Assembly (NCBI GenBank): GCA_045596905.1
Contig: JAZODG010000007.1
Span: forward strand, 1 to 64,000
Direction: 5' to 3'
From: RGIG1681 sp045596905
GTDB lineage: Bacteria > Bacillota > Clostridia > Christensenellales > UBA1242
Length of the DNA stretch: 64,000 bases
Made by a program: the position numbers and the translations under genes. Positions 41,819-49,571 of this stretch are shown piece by piece (positions within the stretch are counted from its first letter, which is position 1; each line of letters begins with the position of its first letter). The notes under the pieces were generated by a model, which was given only the letters and a program-made list of their open reading frames with translations, was not told the DNA's origin and did not search any database.

Positions 41819-42916
41819 TTATTCAAACTCCAAAACACTATCAAAAACACCAAAAAGCTTGCAATCACTGATTTTTCCAAGTGCTATGTCTTTCATAACA
41901 CCTGAAAATGAAACATCGTTTAATTGTTTCACGGCAAACATTCCAATATTTTCAAGGCTAGATTGAGATTCTTGATTAACCAAGAAAAAAGCAAACATTT
42001 CAGCGTGCTTTTTTCTTAAACTATCAGCACCATTCCCTAAAAACATAAACTGAACCAAATCGGTGTATCCTAAAACCGGTTCAAAAATAACATCACTAAC
42101 CTTTCCTTGTTTTGCTCTATTTTCCATTCTCAAAATATCTCTTTGAGTTCCAAGCAAAATTGTTGCGTCATTAGTTAAAAATCTGCAATACGCTGAATAT
42201 TGTGTCTGTGACCCAGCTTGGGTATCAACACTGTTTTCCGTTTGAATAATACTATTTGTATTGTATGACAAAATCGCATTTTTTGGCATCAAATATTTAT
42301 TTGAGCCATATGTTAATGAGTTTGACACCTTTTCTTTCTTCCCCGACTTAAACTTATACGCTGACAAATAAACCTTTTCTTTCAAACTTATTTCGCCATC
42401 AAACCCAGCTTTTTCCATTTTTTGTTTAGTTGAAATCAAACAATAAAAACCCGTACACCACGCCAAACCATAAAGCTTATCACCAACCGTTCCTGCTTTT
42501 AAAAAATTATCATAAATATCAACATTTTTGTTATCAAAATGAGTTATATAATCTCTAATCTGCTGAGAAACCCCATAAGAACATGAAAACAAATCTGGAG
42601 TTTGCCCACTTTGCAGCATATTTTTGCACTCAGTTTCAGTAACATTTCTTATCATAAAGTGCAGTCCTTTATTTTTTTTCTGAAAGCTTTTTGCTCTTTC
42701 TTCCAAAAAACTAACTTTTGATGCACTTCCACTTTCAAATGTGTCAATATTCCAAATCTCAATCATTCCTTGATATTCGCTTTTATTGCCGATAAAAGTT
42801 TTATAAATGAGCGAAATTTCATCACTAGATTTCACGTTTATTAGTGGCAAACAAACAGCTAAAACAACACAAACAGCAGCAATCACAAGCCTTCCTGCAA
42901 TATTAATTTTTTTCAT
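41819..42916 (-). CDS. Orphan extracellular solute-binding-like protein, no lipobox
   Basis: The 365 residues resemble the ABC sugar-type extracellular binding fold: IEIWNIDTFESGSASKVSFLEERAKSFQKKN, then TPDLFSCSYGVSQQIRDYI and GLAWCTGFYCLISTKQKMEKAGF are typical of family-1 binding proteins. The N-terminal hydrophobic segment (LVIAAVCVVLAVCLPLINV) has a cysteine but no lipobox, so it probably stays as a membrane anchor. No ABC permease or ATPase is nearby. It sits in front of murB. No ribosome site is visible before the ATG. Function unknown. Confidence 0.7.
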   Translation of the reverse strand: MKKINIAGRLVIAAVCVVLAVCLPLINVKSSDEISLIYKTFIGNKSEYQGMIEIWNIDTFESGSASKVSFLEERAKSFQKKNKGLHFMIRNVTETECKNMLQSGQTPDLFSCSYGVSQQIRDYITHFDNKNVDIYDNFLKAGTVGDKLYGLAWCTGFYCLISTKQKMEKAGFDGEISLKEKVYLSAYKFKSGKKEKVSNSLTYGSNKYLMPKNAILSYNTNSIIQTENSVDTQAGSQTQYSAYCRFLTNDATILLGTQRDILRMENRAKQGKVSDVIFEPVLGYTDLVQFMFLGNGADSLRKKHAEMFAFFLVNQESQSSLENIGMFAVKQLNDVSFSGVMKDIALGKISDCKLFGVFDSVLEFE

Positions 42917-42933
42917 ATTAAAATTTATGCAAT

Positions 42934-42970
42934 AAAAAAGGAACTATTCATTTCAAATAGTTCCTTTTAT
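42934..42970 (-). terminator. Terminator of the uvrC unit
   Basis: AAAGGAACTATT-TGAAATG-AATAGTTCCTTTTTT on the minus strand directly after the 374-residue gene's stop. Confidence 0.88.
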
Positions 42971-44095
42971 TTATTCACCACGGCCATGACCTTTATTTTT
43001 CAAAATACTATCAAAGTAATCAGCAAGTTCGTCGTTTGTGTTATCGCCCCATTCTCCATAAATGCCCAATCTATCTCTCTTTCCAAGCTCAATTTCATTT
43101 TCATTGTATTGCAAAGAAATCTTGGTCATAATGTCTGTCAACGCATTCTTTACTGAGCCTTTGCTATTTTTAAGTTTTCCATCCATCAAATGGCTAAGCA
43201 AACTTGCATATTTGATATCAAAAATCAAAGCATCTGCGCCTTTTAAGTCGTCATTTGACTTGCCTAAAAACTGTTCAATTTCATCTTCAAATGAAATATC
43301 AAAACTCACACGTAAAGCATCTTTTAAAAGCTGTGGATGTGTTGTGTAGTTTTTATTAAAGTCTTTATCTTGCAAAAGTTTAAGATATGGCATTCCAAAA
43401 TCATTTGCAGCAAGAATCATTTCATTTTCTCTTGGAACGTATTGCATTTCATAGCCTTCCAAAGTTCTCTTAACGTCTTTAACGTACTTAAGCAAGTGTT
43501 CAAGAGAAATAGCGTTGCCGTTAATGCCCTTTTCTTTTCCAAACTCATTTCTATCTCTATAAAGCTCACCAATACTATCATTATAAAAATGAATGTGTGG
43601 TGCAGGCTCATTATTTGTAAAGTATGTCGAATAAACATCTGCAACTGAACCTTCATAAGGATTCACGTTTGTTGTGTGTGGAACAACAACACCCTTTTCT
43701 TCTGCATCTTCAAGGTCAACTCTCATGATTGGCATAAACACAAAGCCGTCATCTCTCTTTTTGATAACATATGTTGCAAATCCAGACCTATAAGAGCCCA
43801 TTTGATTCCCATGCTTATCATTAACAATTCTTTCAAACTCAACTTTCAAATAAAGTGAGTCTTTTGAATCAATGTCATAAAAGCTGTTTTTGTAACTATA
43901 TTCATGATCTTTATCATCAACAGAAATAATATAAGCATTAGTTCCGTTTTTCATAAGTTCCAAATATAAGTCATCAACAGTGCTTTTGAATCTTTTTGAC
44001 TTGTTTAAAGAACTGAGCAATTCTTCAACCTTTCTTCTGTTTGCAGTTTGCCCACTATCAATAAAATCAATAATTATACGATCATATTTTGCCAT
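42971..44095 (-). CDS. Cytoplasmic protein of unknown function downstream of uvrC
   Basis: 374 residues, not recognised. No signal or membrane segment. Notable stretches are the N-terminal RIIIDFIDSGQTANRRKVEELLSSL, a likely beta-rich middle (YLKVEFERIVNDKHGNQMG, FVFMPIMRVDLEDAEEKG), EPAPHIHFYND near 165, and helical C-terminal segments (EIEQFLGKSNDDLKGADALI). AGGAG precedes the ATG, 14 bases after uvrC, so it is cotranscribed with uvrC. This is the position where hprK is found in some related clusters, but it shows no P-loop and is not HprK. Confidence 0.68.
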   Translation of the reverse strand: MAKYDRIIIDFIDSGQTANRRKVEELLSSLNKSKRFKSTVDDLYLELMKNGTNAYIISVDDKDHEYSYKNSFYDIDSKDSLYLKVEFERIVNDKHGNQMGSYRSGFATYVIKKRDDGFVFMPIMRVDLEDAEEKGVVVPHTTNVNPYEGSVADVYSTYFTNNEPAPHIHFYNDSIGELYRDRNEFGKEKGINGNAISLEHLLKYVKDVKRTLEGYEMQYVPRENEMILAANDFGMPYLKLLQDKDFNKNYTTHPQLLKDALRVSFDISFEDEIEQFLGKSNDDLKGADALIFDIKYASLLSHLMDGKLKNSKGSVKNALTDIMTKISLQYNENEIELGKRDRLGIYGEWGDNTNDELADYFDSILKNKGHGRGE

Positions 44096-44109
44096 AAGCA
44101 GCTCCTTTG

Positions 44110-45939
44110 CTAGTTGTTACCATGATAGAACTCATAAATAACCTTAGCCAAATTAGTTCCTATTCCATCAACTTTAGCAAGATCATTCTTACTAGCTTTT
44201 GTTATTGCTTCAACAGACCTGAAATACTTTAAAAGCTGTTGTGCTTTTTGTTTTCCAACCCCTTCGATTTGGTCTAGAGAAGCCTTTAGAGATTTTCCAC
44301 GAAGATTTCTGTGGAATGTGATTGCGAACCTGTGAGATTCGTCACGTATTCTCTGTAATAATTTTACCACATTATTTGATTTTTGTAAAGATATAGGCTC
44401 ATTTGAAAGACATGTGCAAATATCTTCATTTTTCTCAGCAAGTGAAATAATAGGAATGTTTAACTCCAACTTTTCAAGCACCTTTTTTGCTGCATTAAGC
44501 TGTCCAAAACCACCATCCAGAACAATAAGATCTGGTCTTTTTGAAAAGTTTTCTTTACATTCAATAAGGTCAGTTAACCTACGCATCAAAACTTCATTCA
44601 TTGATGCATAATCATCAACACCAACAACTGTTTTTATCTTAAACTTTCTATATTCTTTGTATGCTGGTTCACCATTTTCAAAAACAACCATTGATGCAAC
44701 CGAAAATTCACCCGAAATATGCGAAATGTCATAGCATTCCATTCTTGATAATCTTTTCAGCCCAAGCATCTCTTTCAAGCCATTTAAGGCTTCTAATGTG
44801 TTCTTTTGTTTCTTTTCAATTCTATCTTTTGAATTTTTCAAAAACTCAAGTGCGTTTCTTTCTGCATTCTTTACAAGCTCACACTTAACACCAATCTTAG
44901 GAATAGTTATTTTAACAGCCTTATTGAAGTTTGACAAAATAAACCCTGCAATAAGCTCTCTTTCATCTTCACCAACATCACCAACAACAATTTCTCTTGG
45001 AATGGTTGCAGCTTCTTTATAATAACTTGAAATAAACGACATCAAAATATCATTCTTTTCACCAACTGCATCAGGAATAGGATAATTAATTTGCCCAACA
45101 TTCTTCCCTTTCCTAATCATCATCACATTAACAACAAAAAACTCATCTTGACAAGCAATCATGAAAACATCAAAGTCTGAATCACTTGCTAGACTTGTAA
45201 TAAGTTCACTATCAATATTATCAATAATTTTTAATTGATTTCTAATAACAAGTGCTTCTTCAAAATTTAAAACACTTGCATATTCGTCCATTTTCTTTTT
45301 TAATGTCTTTTTTATGTCCCCAGTCTTGCCGTTTAAAAATGCAATAACACTATCAAGCGTATCATTGTATTTTTGTTCATTTTCTAGCGAAACACATGGA
45401 GCAACACACTTTCCAATCTCACCATATAAACAAGGCTTTTTCTGTGGGTTTTTGCCTTCAAAGTTCTTATTGCACCACCTTATTGGATAAGCAGATTTCA
45501 CAAGTGCAACAAGTTCAGAAATTCTTGTTCCGGTAACATATGGTCCAAAAAGTAAAACCTTTGATTCCGTCTTTGGACGCCTAACAATCTGAAGTCTTGG
45601 AAATCTCTCTTTTAGGTCAATTTTAAGATATGGAAAACTCTTGTCATCTTTAAGCAAAATATTATATTTTGGCTTATATTTCTTTATCAAATTGCTTTCC
45701 AAGGAAAACGCATCAAGTTCAGAGTTTGTTAAAATATAATCAAAATGGTCAATATTAGACACCAAAGCGTAAGTTTTTGGTGTTTTTGGAGTATCATCAA
45801 AATAGCTTTTAACTCTACGTTTTAAAGCCTTTGCCTTTCCAACATAAATGACTTCATCATCTATGTTTTTCATAATATAAACACCAGACGTCTCTGGAAG
45901 TTCTTTTTTAACCCTTTCTAAAAGTTGTTCTCTTGTCAT
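44110..45939 (-). CDS. uvrC: Excinuclease ABC subunit C
   Basis: UvrC makes both incisions in nucleotide excision repair. The 609 residues have the GIY-YIG nuclease (SGVYIMKNIDDEVIYVGKAK, about 15-34), a cysteine cluster in CLYGEIGKCVAPC, the UVR domain (VLNFEEALVIRNQLKII), the RNase H-like nuclease (ECYDISHISGE, VVGVDDYASM, VLDGGFGQLNAA), and C-terminal helix-hairpin-helices (LDQIEGVGKQKAQQLL, LAKVDGIGTNLAKVI). I chose the ATG at 45939, the family start. No ribosome site precedes it; TATAAT lies six bases upstream, so a leaderless mRNA is predicted. A 374-residue gene follows after 14 bases. Confidence 0.96.
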   Translation of the reverse strand: MTREQLLERVKKELPETSGVYIMKNIDDEVIYVGKAKALKRRVKSYFDDTPKTPKTYALVSNIDHFDYILTNSELDAFSLESNLIKKYKPKYNILLKDDKSFPYLKIDLKERFPRLQIVRRPKTESKVLLFGPYVTGTRISELVALVKSAYPIRWCNKNFEGKNPQKKPCLYGEIGKCVAPCVSLENEQKYNDTLDSVIAFLNGKTGDIKKTLKKKMDEYASVLNFEEALVIRNQLKIIDNIDSELITSLASDSDFDVFMIACQDEFFVVNVMMIRKGKNVGQINYPIPDAVGEKNDILMSFISSYYKEAATIPREIVVGDVGEDERELIAGFILSNFNKAVKITIPKIGVKCELVKNAERNALEFLKNSKDRIEKKQKNTLEALNGLKEMLGLKRLSRMECYDISHISGEFSVASMVVFENGEPAYKEYRKFKIKTVVGVDDYASMNEVLMRRLTDLIECKENFSKRPDLIVLDGGFGQLNAAKKVLEKLELNIPIISLAEKNEDICTCLSNEPISLQKSNNVVKLLQRIRDESHRFAITFHRNLRGKSLKASLDQIEGVGKQKAQQLLKYFRSVEAITKASKNDLAKVDGIGTNLAKVIYEFYHGNN

Positions 45940-45945
45940 AAACTC

Positions 45946-45954
45946 ATTATACCA
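45946..45954 (-). promoter_or_regulatory. uvrC extended -10 promoter, predicted leaderless
   Basis: Minus-strand TGGTATAAT (45954-45946): an extended -10 (TGn plus TATAAT) with only a weak -35 (TTAATA at 17 bases). It is followed by GAGTTT and the uvrC ATG. Confidence 0.72.
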
Positions 45955-45970
45955 CAACTAAACAAAAATA

Positions 45971-46972
45971 TTAAAAGAAATGTCTATCAATTTCAAAACT
46001 TGACAAAACTTCTTCTGCTCTTGAACGGTCAAGAAGTTTGTTAAGATGATATTCCATTCGTTGATAATCCCCTGCTGAAACCCTGCTAGAATGCTTGCAA
46101 CACTCTTTAGCCACAGCCATAAGCTTCTTTATTGAACTAGCACACAAATCCATATTAGTGTTAATAAGCTCTTCAATTTCAGAGTTTGTTAAATGGTCAG
46201 CAAGTGTTGATTTTTTCAAATTTAAAATATTCGAATTTTGTCTAAATAAAATAATTATTCTTGAAACCAAAAACTCAAAGGAATTGATTTTATTCATATA
46301 AACAAGCGACGATTTGTTATACACATAATTATCAATCAAATAAAGTGATGATGGAGACAAAATAACATTTTTAACATGCACATCTGGCACATTATATTTG
46401 CTTTCAGCATGCAAAACTCTAACCGTTTCAATAAACTTTTTCATCTCTGAATATGACAATTTATCAATAATTTGATTCATCTCAACATAACGTTGAATAT
46501 ATTTTTTAACAATCTGCTTATATTCAGACTTAAACTTATCAGGTGCACCAAGAATGTAACTAAAATCAGAGAAAGTGTATTGGTCATTAAATAACTCATA
46601 AATATTATCAAGCTTTCCTAAAAACATATCCTTTCCTGGCACTCTTTCTTCAAGAACAAAAAAATCAAATTTTCTTGTTGGGTCAATAACTTTTTTTGGA
46701 ACTTTTGTCCACGCAAAAATTCTAGGAACTCTATAGCCCCTATTTGAAAAACTTATACTCTCTTCACAATACGCATCAAAAATACATGACATTACTTCAT
46801 AGTTTTTGTTTGTGTCATATTTTTTCAAAATCAAATCATTATTCAAAAAATAAACACAACCTTCCAAACCCCTTTTCTGTGGAAGTGAATCAAGGTATGG
46901 AATAAGACTATGGATAAATTCTAAGCGTTTGAGATCTGACATCTTTTCAATTTTCTTCAAGTTATTTTCCAT
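45971..46972 (-). CDS. Divergent protein-kinase-fold (APH-like) protein
   Basis: The 333 residues show the outline of a kinase/aminoglycoside-phosphotransferase fold. There is an N-lobe lysine in DLILKKYD near 50, a hinge-like FFVLEERVPGKDM near 115, a catalytic-loop-like PDVHVKNVIL near 194, and SLYLIDNYVY in the place of the DFG/DxD metal motif. The loop has D, H and N in workable positions, but DFG reads IDN, so activity is uncertain. The substrate is unknown. The ATG at 46972 has no ribosome site; a TATAAT box lies ten bases upstream, giving a very short leader. The gene ends shortly before the uvrC promoter. Confidence 0.62.
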   Translation of the reverse strand: MENNLKKIEKMSDLKRLEFIHSLIPYLDSLPQKRGLEGCVYFLNNDLILKKYDTNKNYEVMSCIFDAYCEESISFSNRGYRVPRIFAWTKVPKKVIDPTRKFDFFVLEERVPGKDMFLGKLDNIYELFNDQYTFSDFSYILGAPDKFKSEYKQIVKKYIQRYVEMNQIIDKLSYSEMKKFIETVRVLHAESKYNVPDVHVKNVILSPSSLYLIDNYVYNKSSLVYMNKINSFEFLVSRIIILFRQNSNILNLKKSTLADHLTNSEIEELINTNMDLCASSIKKLMAVAKECCKHSSRVSAGDYQRMEYHLNKLLDRSRAEEVLSSFEIDRHFF

Positions 46973-46982
46973 ATAATAATAT

Positions 46983-47011
46983 ATTATAACAAAGAAATAT
47001 TTTATAGTAAA
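46983..47011 (-). promoter_or_regulatory. Promoter of the kinase-fold gene, near-leaderless
   Basis: Minus-strand TTTACT (47011-47006), 17-base spacer, TATAAT (46988-46983). The ATG follows after ten bases, leaving only about three to five bases of leader. Confidence 0.6.
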
Positions 47012-47041
47012 TAGCACAGGTCAAAATTATCAAAAATCATT

Positions 47042-47097
47042 CTAAACGCAGAAAAAATAAGGTGTTATGTTTGACATACCACCTTATTTTAAATGTT
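47042..47097. repeat. Intergenic palindromic repeat, copy F
   Basis: TAAACGCAGAAAAAATAA leads to GGTGTTATG-TTTGA-CATACCACC and TTATTTTAAATG. One arm mismatch (TACC for TAAC) weakens the hairpin. It lies between the prfA stop and the kinase-fold gene. Confidence 0.78.
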
Positions 47098-47099
47098 TT

Positions 47100-48170
47100 T
47101 TATTCTTCAATTTGTGAAAGTTTTGCTTGTTGATCTGCAAGTGTCAAAGCTTCAACCATATCACCAATATCACCATTCATAAAGTTTTCAAGTGAGTAAA
47201 GAGTCATATTAATTCTGTGGTCTGTTACCCTGCTTTGTGGATAGTTGTATGTTCTAATCTTTTCACTTCTATCTCCAGAGCCAACTTGTGACTTTCTTTT
47301 TTCAGCATACTCTGAATCTTCTTGTGATTGATAGAAATCATAAAGTTTTGACTTAAGCCAGTTCATAGCCTTTTCTTTGTTTTTACCTTGGCTTCTTTCA
47401 TCTTGACATGCAACAATAATACCTGTTGGAAGGTGTGTTATACGAATAGCAGATTCAGTCTTGTTAACGTGTTGTCCACCAGCACCACCTGCTCTGTAAT
47501 AGTCAATTTGCAAGTCTTTTTCATTAATTTCAATTTTTACGTCTTTTGCTTCAGGCAAAACAGCAACAGTTGCAGCAGATGTATGGATTCTTCCAGAACT
47601 TTCTGTTACAGGAACTCTTTGAACTCTGTGAACACCACTTTCATACTTAAACTTTGCATATGCACCCTTTCCAGTAACCATAAAGTTAACTTGTTTGATA
47701 ATGCCACCTTCAGCACTTTCTTCATCTAACACTTCAACTTTAAAACGATTTCTGTCTGCAAACATTGTATACATTCTATACAAATCTCCAGCAAAGATGC
47801 CTGCTTCGTCACCACCAACACCAGCTCTGATTTCAACAATAACGTTACCTTCGTCATTTTCATCTTTTGGCAAAAGCAAAATCTTTAATTCTTCTTCTGT
47901 CTTTTTGAGCTTTTCTTTGCCTTCATAGAACTCATCATTAAGCATTGCAACCATGTCTGGGTCTTTTTCAGTCTTCAAAAGTTCTTCTGCATCTTTCATA
48001 TCGTTTTCAATCTTAACATATTCGTCATATTTTTCAACGATTGGCGAAAGGTCTGATTGTTCTTTTGATTTCTTTTGCCAAATATTCATATCTGCCAAAA
48101 CATCAGGATTCATCAAATCTTTTGTGAGTTCTTCAAATCTTTCCTTAATCTTTTTTAATCTTTCAATCAT
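47100..48170 (-). CDS. prfA: Peptide chain release factor 1
   Basis: RF1 ends translation at UAA and UAG. The 356 residues are standard. The catalytic motif is GGAGGQHVNKTESAIRITHLP near residue 229, with the GGQ glutamine that PrmC methylates. The stop-codon-reading PxT motif appears as VPVTESSGRIHTS. The N-terminal helical domain carries acidic coiled-coil segments. The ATG overlaps the prmC stop by four bases (ATGA), so translation is coupled to prmC. Confidence 0.97.
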   Translation of the reverse strand: MIERLKKIKERFEELTKDLMNPDVLADMNIWQKKSKEQSDLSPIVEKYDEYVKIENDMKDAEELLKTEKDPDMVAMLNDEFYEGKEKLKKTEEELKILLLPKDENDEGNVIVEIRAGVGGDEAGIFAGDLYRMYTMFADRNRFKVEVLDEESAEGGIIKQVNFMVTGKGAYAKFKYESGVHRVQRVPVTESSGRIHTSAATVAVLPEAKDVKIEINEKDLQIDYYRAGGAGGQHVNKTESAIRITHLPTGIIVACQDERSQGKNKEKAMNWLKSKLYDFYQSQEDSEYAEKRKSQVGSGDRSEKIRTYNYPQSRVTDHRINMTLYSLENFMNGDIGDMVEALTLADQQAKLSQIEE

Positions 48171-48994
48171 ATAAGTTCTCCTATAACAACTCTGTTGTTA
48201 CCACCATAATCTTTAATAACTTTAATGTCTTTAAAGTCTTTTTCTAAAAGCGATGTCACAGCATCAGCTTGATTATAACCAATTTCAAAAATAAGCATTC
48301 CATTTGGGTTTAAATGACTTTTTGCTTCATTTATAATTCTTTTATAGAAATTTAAACCATCAATTCCACCATCTAACGCCAAAATCGGCTCATTTTGAAC
48401 CACTTCTTTTTCCAAACCTTTAACAACTTCCGTTTCAATATAAGGTGGATTACTGATAATAAAATCAACCTTTAAGTCAGCGATATTTTCAAAAATATCC
48501 GACTGAATAAACTGAATATCAGCATTGTTTAGTTTTGCGTTTTGTTTTGCAACATCTAAAGCCTTTTCACTAACATCAACAGCAATGGTTTTAACACCAG
48601 TTTCCTTATTCAAAACTATCGAAATAGCACCACTACCCGTTCCAATATCCAAAATTGTTGTTGGTTTTTTTGTCTTTATGAGTTTAATGGTTTCTTCAAT
48701 CAAGATTTCTGTGTCTAGTCTTGGAATCAATACATTTTCATTAACAACCAAGTCATAACCATAAAAGTTTGTTTTTCCAAAGATATACGCCACAGGAATG
48801 TGATTAAGCCTTTTTTGAACATCTTCCATAATCAGTTCAAGCTGATTATCATCAATCTTTTCACAAAATGGAAGCATACTTCTTTTTGTGTTCAAGATTT
48901 CACAGGCAATCCAGTCAATGTCTGCAAAGTCATCAATACCGGCTTCAGAAAACATCTTTTCAAGGTTTTGTCTTAAATTTCTATAACTTATCAT
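48167..48994 (-). CDS. prmC: Release factor glutamine methyltransferase
   Basis: PrmC methylates the GGQ glutamine of release factors. The 275 residues have the N-terminal helical domain (YRNLRQNLEKMFSEAG), PVAYIFGKTNFYG, motif I ILDIGTGSGAISIVL near 113, and the active-site NPPYIE near 185 that defines N5-glutamine methyltransferases. I chose the ATG at 48994 (MISYRNL), preceded by GGGGAAAAT; a longer in-frame reading to 49078 lacks a ribosome site and runs towards rpmE. The next gene is its substrate prfA, overlapping by four bases. Confidence 0.94.
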   Translation of the reverse strand: MISYRNLRQNLEKMFSEAGIDDFADIDWIACEILNTKRSMLPFCEKIDDNQLELIMEDVQKRLNHIPVAYIFGKTNFYGYDLVVNENVLIPRLDTEILIEETIKLIKTKKPTTILDIGTGSGAISIVLNKETGVKTIAVDVSEKALDVAKQNAKLNNADIQFIQSDIFENIADLKVDFIISNPPYIETEVVKGLEKEVVQNEPILALDGGIDGLNFYKRIINEAKSHLNPNGMLIFEIGYNQADAVTSLLEKDFKDIKVIKDYGGNNRVVIGELI

Positions 48995-49080
48995 ATTTTC
49001 CCCAAAAAAAATGTGCATAAAAATATCCATTTTACGCACATAAAAAGTGCAAGCAAAAATGCCTGCACAGATAATCACAG

Positions 49081-49290
49081 TTATTTCTTAATACCGTATC
49101 TCTTGTTGAATCTTTCAACTCTACCACCAGCGTCAACGATTTTTTGTGTGCCGGTGAAAAATGGGTGACATTTATTGCAAATATCAACTTTAATAACATC
49201 ACCATCTTTTGTAGAACCAGTTTCAAAAGTGTTGCCACAAGCGCAAACAACTTTAACTGTGTGATAATCTGGATGAATTGTTTCTTTCAT
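49081..49290 (-). CDS. rpmE: 50S ribosomal protein L31 (zinc-binding form)
   Basis: 69 residues typical of L31: KETIHPDYH at the start, CACGNTFETGS and ICNKCHPFFTG supply the four zinc-binding cysteines, and GRVERFNKRYG ends the protein. The ATG at 49290 is nine bases from GGAG; an ATG three codons upstream is too close to that site. A consensus promoter precedes it. prmC and prfA follow, so the translation-related genes form one run. Confidence 0.95.
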   Translation of the reverse strand: MKETIHPDYHTVKVVCACGNTFETGSTKDGDVIKVDICNKCHPFFTGTQKIVDAGGRVERFNKRYGIKK

Positions 49291-49325
49291 TTTGAGCATC
49301 TCCTTAAATAAACATAAGCATTGAA

Positions 49326-49354
49326 ATTATATAATACAAAAATGTCGTTGTCAA
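49326..49354 (-). promoter_or_regulatory. rpmE promoter
   Basis: Minus-strand TTGACA (49354-49349), 17-base spacer, TATAAT (49331-49326), a full consensus 36 bases before the start. Confidence 0.88.
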
Positions 49355-49431
49355 GTCTTTTTGTTTTTTTATCGCAATAAACACATAATTTTTTTTACAA
49401 GCAAAATACTAATAATAAAGGAGAAACAATT

Positions 49432-49533
49432 ATGGCATATCAATATTTCCCAACCGGCGACGGACTTGCAGAAACAATCGAAACATTTTCTGAAGATGCC
49501 TATATCTTTTGCGCACCAGAAACAATTGACTAA
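49432..49533 (+). CDS. Putative 33-residue small protein
   Basis: A short plus-strand ORF with a strong AAAGGAG site nine bases before its ATG and a hairpin terminator five bases after its stop. The product (MAYQYFPTGDGLAETIETFS...) is acidic, has one cysteine (IFCAPETID at the end) and no membrane segment. Possible promoter: TTGTTT (49361-49366) with CATAAT (49384-49389), which is weak. It stands alone between the rpmE promoter and the end of ileS. The signals favour a real small gene; the length leaves doubt. Confidence 0.6.
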   Translation: MAYQYFPTGDGLAETIETFSEDAYIFCAPETID

Positions 49534-49535
49534 AA

Positions 49536-49568
49536 CAAAGAGCAGAGTGAAAACCACCCTGCTCTTTA
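49536..49568 (+). terminator. Terminator shared by the 33-residue ORF and ileS
   Basis: AAAGAGCAG-(AGTGAAAACCACC)-CTGCTCTTT; GTGG/CCAC pairing may extend the stem. T-rich on the plus strand and A/T-rich on the minus strand, where ileS ends four bases away. Confidence 0.75.
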
Positions 49569-49571
49569 ATT

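Noticed and set aside
41884..41906. Sequence resembling the palindromic repeat (GTGCTATG...CATAACACC)
   Set aside because: It lies inside the binding-protein-like coding region, lacks the flanking TTATTTT and the side tag, and one arm is mismatched. Chance similarity is more likely.
42971..44095. HprK kinase/phosphorylase, suggested by gene position
   Set aside because: No P-loop (GxSGxGKS) or HprK signature is present in the 374-residue product.
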